Shown: piece by piece, positions 60,010-64,000 of the stretch | How the letters are laid out: every line of letters begins with the position of its first letter | Numbering within the stretch: position 1 is the stretch's first letter | Translations under genes and position numbers: made by a program | Notes under the pieces: generated by a model | What the model saw: the letters and a program-made list of their open reading frames with translations, nothing else | Database searches by the model: none | Told to the model about the DNA's origin: nothing | Assembly: GCF_900103585.1 (NCBI RefSeq) | Contig: NZ_FNHV01000015.1 | Location: 186,001-250,000, forward strand | Source of the DNA: Streptomyces sp. cf386 | GTDB taxonomy: Bacteria > Actinomycetota > Actinomycetes > Streptomycetales > Streptomycetaceae | Length of the DNA stretch: 64,000 nt | Direction: 5' to 3'

Positions 60010-61572
60010 TCAGGCCGCCGCGGTCCCGCGCAGCCGTTCGCGCAGGCGGCGCCGCTCGATCTTTCCGTTGGGCGAGCGGGGCACGCCGGTGAGCGGTTCG
60101 ACGTGGCGGATTCGCTGGTGGTCGGCGAGCTGCGCGTTGACGCGGGCCACGACGGCGGCCAGGTCGACCGGTCCGTCGCCGGACGGGACGACGCCCGCCC
60201 AGACGACGGCGCCGCTGAACTCGTCCGGGTGGTCGACGACGACGCAGTCCGCGACGTCGGCGTCGGCCGCGAGCAGCCGCTCGATCTCGGTGGGTGACAC
60301 CAGTTCGTTGTCGACCTTGAAGACGTCCTTGATGCGGTCGGTCAGGAACAACCAGCCGTCCCGGTCCTCGTAGCCCACGTCGCCGGTGTGGAACCAGCCG
60401 TCGGCGTCGATGTCCGGGGCGTCGGGAAGGCCCAGGTATCCGGCCATCAACTGAGGCCCGCGCAGCAGGACTTCGCCCTTCTGCCCGGCGTCGGCGGTCG
60501 CTCCGGTGTCCAGGTCGACGATCCGGCATTCGGTGCCGGGCACGGCCGGACCGACCGAACCCGGTTTGCTGTGCCCCGGCCGGTCGTTGTGGCTGAGGGG
60601 GGAGAGCTCGGCGAGCCCGTACCCCTGGATGACCGGGACGCCGAGCCGTTCACGCAGGGCCTCGGCCACGGCCGGGGCGAGCGCCGAACCGCCGGAGGCG
60701 ACCAGCCGCAGCCGGGGGCCGGCCACGGCCCGGCCGAACCGCTCGTCGGCCGCGGCCCGGGCGAGCCGGACCGGCAGGCCGAAGTAGTGGGTGGCTTCGG
60801 CCCGTACGGCCGCGGCGAAGGACTCGACCGGGTCCGGATCGTGGCAGAGGACCTGGGTGCCACCGGCGTACACGGTCGCGTTGAGGTGCATCAGGTGGTA
60901 GAGCGGCAGGTGGTTGAGGCAGACCGCGTCGGTGTCGAGCCCCAGCGCGTACGCCGCCTGGGCCGCGTTGGCGACCAGATTGCGGTGGGTGAGCTGGACG
61001 CCCTTGGGCGGTCCCGTGGTGCCGCTGGTGAACTGGACGCAGACGACGTCCGCCAGGTCCCGGTCCGGGCCGGGCGGCAGCGGTGGCCCGTCCTCGGCCG
61101 CCGCCAGCAGGTCGGCCACCGGTCGTGTGCCCTCCGGCAGCCGGTCCTCCCGGTCGGCGTCGACGACGTACACCTCGCGCAGGTCCGGAAGGCGGTCCCG
61201 GACCGTCGCCAGGCGCCGGGCCGTCTCGGCCGGCACGACGGCCACCTCGACGGCGGCCGTGCGGAAGACGTGCTCCAGTGCGGCCTCGCGGACCAGCGGG
61301 TTGACCAGGACGATCCGGTTGCCGCTGCGGCTGGTGCCGTAGAAGGCCGCGGCGAAGACCGTGTCGAGGACGCTGGCCACGCCGACCGCCGCACCGTCCG
61401 CGCCGACCGTACGCCGCAGGGCGCGCGCGAAGCGGTCGGCGTAGGCGTCGAGGCCGGCGTAGTCCGTCTCCCCGCGCTCGTCGCGGATCGCCGGGTGGTG
61501 CGGGGCACGCTCGGCGGCGCGGCGCAGCAGTCCGTCCAGCGGCAGCGCCGGCACGGACAGTGCCTCAGACAC
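60010..61572 (-). CDS. Acyl-CoA synthetase / AMP-dependent ligase
   Basis: A 520-residue ANL enzyme with the P-loop FTSGTTGPPKGV, the aromatic-acid-like QGYGLAE motif, GWFHTGDVG and the catalytic Lys in PRSPNGKIERRRLRE. It adenylates a carboxylic acid and makes a CoA thioester. Several aromatic polyketide clusters use such a ligase for a non-acetate starter or for a side acid. GTG at 61572 overlaps the aromatase stop by 8 bases. Confidence 0.9.
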   Translation of the reverse strand: MSEALSVPALPLDGLLRRAAERAPHHPAIRDERGETDYAGLDAYADRFARALRRTVGADGAAVGVASVLDTVFAAAFYGTSRSGNRIVLVNPLVREAALEHVFRTAAVEVAVVPAETARRLATVRDRLPDLREVYVVDADREDRLPEGTRPVADLLAAAEDGPPLPPGPDRDLADVVCVQFTSGTTGPPKGVQLTHRNLVANAAQAAYALGLDTDAVCLNHLPLYHLMHLNATVYAGGTQVLCHDPDPVESFAAAVRAEATHYFGLPVRLARAAADERFGRAVAGPRLRLVASGGSALAPAVAEALRERLGVPVIQGYGLAELSPLSHNDRPGHSKPGSVGPAVPGTECRIVDLDTGATADAGQKGEVLLRGPQLMAGYLGLPDAPDIDADGWFHTGDVGYEDRDGWLFLTDRIKDVFKVDNELVSPTEIERLLAADADVADCVVVDHPDEFSGAVVWAGVVPSGDGPVDLAAVVARVNAQLADHQRIRHVEPLTGVPRSPNGKIERRRLRERLRGTAAA

Positions 61573-62506
61573 CGGCGCGCTCCTCCGCGTACGCCTTGGC
61601 CAGCCGCAGGTTGCTCATGCTGTTGGCGCTCAGCACCCGGCGCAGGTAGTCGCGCGCGTCCTGCACCGTCGTACCCTCGCCCAGGATGTGCAGCGCGGAC
61701 GGCTTGATCGTCGCCGTGTGCCGGGCCTCGGCGATGACGCCCTCCGGGGTCTGCGTGAACTTCCAGTGCCCGGTGTGGCCGTCGAGCAGGGCGGGGAGCC
61801 TCGTCTGCTTGTAGACGACGATCTTCGGCTCGACGGCGACCCGGACCGAACGGGTGGTGTGCGAGGACCCGTCGGGCGTCGAGGTCTCCATGTCGAAGAA
61901 CTGGACGTCGGGCGCGGGCTGTTCGAGGTCGAGCTTGGCGATGTGGGGGATGCGCTCCTCCCACTTGTCCGCCTCCCACAGGTAGTCGTAGATGTCCTTG
62001 ATGTCGCCCGCGATGAACAGGGGGTCCACGAAGGAGATGATCAGGCGGTCGAGCTCCTCGCGGTTCTCCGCCGCGTACGCCAGCGTCTTCAGGAAGTCCT
62101 GGTTGCCCTCGTGCAGACGCCCGGTGAGCTCCTCGGCCCGGTCCTGCGCACCGTCCACGACGGTGAACTCGTGGGCCAGCTTCACCAGCGTCTTGCCGTC
62201 CTGCTCCGTGAAGGTCCACGCGCCGGTGACCGAGGCGAACGGGGCCTCGGGCGACTCGTGGACGAAGGAGATCCGGTCGGCGTGCTGCCGGCGGCGCTCC
62301 TTCCAGGTGCGTACGGAGTGCTCGTCGGCGACCTTCCATATCTGGATCAGCTGCTCGTCGCCGTCGTCCGCCAGGATCTCGGCGTGCACGGCGGACGTGT
62401 GCAGCTGGGTCCAGCCGATGACGTCGCGGACCAGTTCGCGCACCACGTCGGCCGGTGCGGCGACCCGCACCTCGTCTTCGGCGAAGTACTTCTCGATGTC
62501 CGTCAC
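61565..62506 (-). CDS. Didomain aromatase/cyclase
   Basis: A 313-residue protein with two tandem SRPBCC domains (about 1-150 and 155-313), the length typical of didomain ARO/CYCs. Landmarks are VRVAAPADVVRELVRDVIGWTQLHTSAVHAEIL and, in the second domain, ISFVDPLFIAGDIKDIYDYLWEADKWEERIPHIAKLDL. It should catalyse first-ring cyclisation and aromatisation of the polyketide on the ACP. GTG at 62506 is chosen for its GGAGG site. It leads the operon down to 55.6 kb. Confidence 0.92.
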   Translation of the reverse strand: MTDIEKYFAEDEVRVAAPADVVRELVRDVIGWTQLHTSAVHAEILADDGDEQLIQIWKVADEHSVRTWKERRRQHADRISFVHESPEAPFASVTGAWTFTEQDGKTLVKLAHEFTVVDGAQDRAEELTGRLHEGNQDFLKTLAYAAENREELDRLIISFVDPLFIAGDIKDIYDYLWEADKWEERIPHIAKLDLEQPAPDVQFFDMETSTPDGSSHTTRSVRVAVEPKIVVYKQTRLPALLDGHTGHWKFTQTPEGVIAEARHTATIKPSALHILGEGTTVQDARDYLRRVLSANSMSNLRLAKAYAEERAGV

Positions 62507-62549
62507 GGTCGTGTCCTCCGGGGTTCTCGGCTCGGCGGTTGTGTCGCCC

Positions 62550-62592
62550 ACGCTCGCGGTGCGCTCTTGAGGCGCCTTGGAGCGCGGCTGGA
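62550..62592 (-). promoter_or_regulatory. Candidate SARP promoter for the aromatase/ligase operon
   Basis: On the minus strand TCCAGCC (from 62592), TCCAAGG (from 62581) and TCAAGAG (from 62570) are spaced 11 bp. Eight bases later is GAGCGT (62555-62550), a NANNNT -10. The GTG start lies 44 nt downstream. Confidence 0.65.
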
Positions 62593-62626
62593 AGGCCCGG
62601 TGCCGTGCGGTCCGCTGCAGCCGGGC

Positions 62627-62658
62627 TCGAACGGGGCTCGATCACGGGTGCGCAGGCT
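62627..62658 (+). promoter_or_regulatory. Candidate SARP promoter for the SnoaL-like gene
   Basis: TCGAACG (62627) and TCGATCA (62638) are 11 bp apart, and CAGGCT (62653-62658) follows 8 bp after the second. The same hexamer appears in the minimal PKS promoter. The leader to the GTG at 62703 is about 40 nt. Confidence 0.7.
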
Positions 62659-62702
62659 GACCCGGCGACCGTGAAACCGCGCGACCACGAAACGGAGACA
62701 CC

Positions 62703-63155
62703 GTGACAACGCAGACCGACATCCAGCCGCAGACCGCCGTGGAGTTCGGCGCCCTCTACGCGGAGGTGCAGCAGTTCTACGCCCGCCACATGCGGCTGCT
62801 CGACGAGGGCCGGGCCGAGGAGTGGGCGGCCACCTTCACCGAGGACGCCGTCTTCGCGGTGCCGACCCTGCCCGAGCCGGTGCGCGGCCGGGCCGGGCTC
62901 GTCACCGCGGTGAGCCGCAGCGCGCAGGCGCTCGCCGAGGCCGGTGAGCAGCACCGCCACTGGCCGGGCGTGTTCGACGTCGTGCCGGAGCAGGACGGCA
63001 CGGTGACCGTCCACTCGTACACGACCGTCTTCGCCTCGCCGCTCGGCGGCGAGTCCCGGGTGCACCGCGTGTGCACCTGCACGGACGTCCTGGTGCGGGA
63101 GGAGGGAGCGCTGCGCGTCCGGGACCGCCGGGTGAGCCGGGACGACCTGCGCTGA
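62703..63155 (+). CDS. SnoaL-like / NTF2-fold protein
   Basis: A 150-residue protein with the NTF2-like pattern YAEVQQFYARHMRLLDEGRAEEWAATFTEDAVFAVP, followed by a curved sheet region (VTVHSYTTVFASPLGG; RVHRVCTCTDVLVREEG). In aromatic polyketide clusters this fold includes ring cyclases, dehydratases and hydroxylation helpers. The exact reaction cannot be deduced. GTG at 62703 after GGAGACA. It ends at a strong hairpin. Confidence 0.8.
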   Translation: MTTQTDIQPQTAVEFGALYAEVQQFYARHMRLLDEGRAEEWAATFTEDAVFAVPTLPEPVRGRAGLVTAVSRSAQALAEAGEQHRHWPGVFDVVPEQDGTVTVHSYTTVFASPLGGESRVHRVCTCTDVLVREEGALRVRDRRVSRDDLR

Positions 63156-63160
63156 CGGCC

Positions 63161-63195
63161 GTGCCGCGCACCCGGTTTCCCAGGGTGCGCGGCAC
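63161..63195 (+). terminator. Hairpin terminator after the SnoaL-like gene
   Basis: Perfect 13-bp stem GTGCCGCGCACCC (63161-63173) with its complement at 63183-63195, 9-base loop, 5 bp after the stop codon. It isolates the following SDR promoter. Confidence 0.85.
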
Positions 63196-63218
63196 GTCCC
63201 CCGGCGGCCTGTGCGCGG

Positions 63219-63261
63219 TCGAGTGCGACTCCAGAGGGCCTCCGGGCGCCGTCCCTAGCGT
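63219..63261 (+). promoter_or_regulatory. Candidate SARP promoter giving a leaderless SDR transcript
   Basis: TCGAGTG (63219), TCCAGAG (63230) and TCCGGGC (63241) are spaced 11 bp; 8 bp later is TAGCGT (63256-63261). The ATG of the SDR is only 7 bases after this -10 and has no ribosome binding site, so transcription should start at or next to the ATG. Confidence 0.7.
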
Positions 63262-63268
63262 CCGGGGC

Positions 63269-64000
63269 ATGACGAATTCCGAACAGCTCAAGGGCAAGGT
63301 CGCTCTGGTCACCGGCGCCAGCCGGGAGATCGGCGGCGCCATCGCACGCGAACTCGCCGCCCGCGGCGCCTCCGTGGCCGTCAACTACCACCGCTCGGCC
63401 GAGGGGGCAGCGAAGGTGGCCGCCTCGATCGAGGAGGCCGGCGGCCGGGCGGTCGCGATCGGCGGTGACGTCACCGACGCCGCGCAGACCGCCGAGATCG
63501 TGGCGGCGACCGAGCGGGAGCTCGGCCCCGTCGACATCCTGGTCCTGAACACCACCGGCTTCTCGAACCACCTGCGCGGCCCGTTCCTCGGAATGGAGGT
63601 CGACGCCCTGGTCGACAACATGGCGGCCCAGGCCCGCGCCGTGCTCCGGCCGGTCGCGGCCGTCGCCCCCGGCATGGCCGAGCGCGGCACCGGTGCGATC
63701 GTGTTCATCTCCGACAGCTTCGCGCGCACCCAGCTGGTCGGCACCATCGGCCACGGGCTCACCAAGGCGCCGATGGAGTCGGCCATGCGGCACCTGGCGC
63801 TGGAGCTCGGCCCCCGAGGCGTCCGCGTCAACACCGTGATTCCCGGGGCGACCCGCAGCCCCAACCTGACCGTGTCGGCCAAGGGCCAGCACGACGGCAA
63901 GCTGGAGCCCGTCATCCAGGCGACGCCGCTGCGCAAGATCGGCGAACCGCAGGACGTCGCCAACGCCGTCGCCCTGCTCGCCGGCCCCGAGACATCCCAC
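63269..64000 (+). CDS. SDR-family protein with altered active site, 3' truncated
   Basis: The first 244 residues of an SDR, open to the window edge. The fold is normal (LKGKVALVTGAS; GDVTDAAQTAEIVA; VDILVLNTTGF; RGVRVNTVIPGATRSP), but two key positions differ. The cofactor loop reads TGASREIGGAIA with Glu in place of a conserved Gly. The catalytic Tyr is His, in GHGLTKAPME (H-x3-K). It may be a non-classical reductase or a non-catalytic partner. ATG at 63269 is chosen because the frame starts there and the SARP promoter predicts a leaderless mRNA. Confidence 0.85.
   Translation, partial: MTNSEQLKGKVALVTGASREIGGAIARELAARGASVAVNYHRSAEGAAKVAASIEEAGGRAVAIGGDVTDAAQTAEIVAATERELGPVDILVLNTTGFSNHLRGPFLGMEVDALVDNMAAQARAVLRPVAAVAPGMAERGTGAIVFISDSFARTQLVGTIGHGLTKAPMESAMRHLALELGPRGVRVNTVIPGATRSPNLTVSAKGQHDGKLEPVIQATPLRKIGEPQDVANAVALLAGPETSH

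Overview
The window is high-GC actinobacterial DNA and almost certainly comes from a Streptomyces chromosome. The left third carries hrdB (principal sigma factor with the Lys/Ala-rich insert typical of Streptomyces), a parE-type topoisomerase gene, a secreted trypsin-like protease and other housekeeping genes. GTG starts, purine-rich ribosome binding sites and long perfect-hairpin terminators without U-runs fit the genus.

Layout. (1) 1-19.7 kb is core chromosome: the end of a sucrase/ferredoxin-like gene, a CitA/CitB-type two-component system facing an acetate-type symporter with its DUF485 partner, parE, a small zinc-ribbon protein, the protease, hrdB, a GntR regulator, an ABC ATPase-permease fusion, a Nudix/NrtR-like protein, a debranching-enzyme-like protein and a DUF4192 protein. 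(2) From 19.8 kb to beyond the right edge lies a large biosynthetic gene cluster. A minus-strand operon of about 11.7 kb (31.5 to 19.8 kb) encodes thioesterase, KS-alpha, chain length factor, ACP, an SDR, a FAD monooxygenase, a PF04199 cyclase, an FMN reductase and four genes for a 2,3,6-trideoxyhexose (3,5-epimerase, Fe-S 3-dehydratase, 2,3-dehydratase, 3-ketoreductase). (3) A SARP activator at 31.6-32.5 kb is followed divergently by a compact RiPP locus (32.7-36.8 kb): a 47-residue precursor, a fused ThiF-YcaO azoline cyclodehydratase and a SagB-type dehydrogenase. (4) A NarL-type kinase and response regulator, which converge and overlap, come next. After them are a phosphopantetheinyl transferase, an unusual acyl-CoA dehydrogenase, a methyltransferase, a glycosyltransferase and an exporter. 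(5) 45.4-64 kb holds oxidoreductases, a mycothiol-conjugate-amidase-like protein, a second exporter with a divergent TetR regulator, two aromatase/cyclases, O- and C/N/O-methyltransferases, three more oxygenases, an acyl-CoA ligase, a SnoaL-like protein and two SDRs. The last SDR is cut by the window edge.

How it works together. The minimal PKS, aromatase/cyclases, oxygenases and methyltransferases should make an aromatic polyketide. The sugar genes plus the glycosyltransferase should attach an L-rhodinose- or amicetose-like sugar. The early sugar enzymes (NDP-glucose synthase, 4,6-dehydratase) are not in the window.

The two most interesting observations are these. A thiazole/oxazole-modified peptide (TOMM) locus is nested inside a type II PKS cluster. 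In addition, candidate SARP promoters with one strict architecture (heptamers starting TC at 11-bp period, then 8 bp, then NANNNT) lie in front of six polyketide transcription units, but not in front of the RiPP genes. Those have a different signal, two overlapping perfect CATG palindromes. No tRNA, rRNA, CRISPR array, insertion sequence or integrase was seen.
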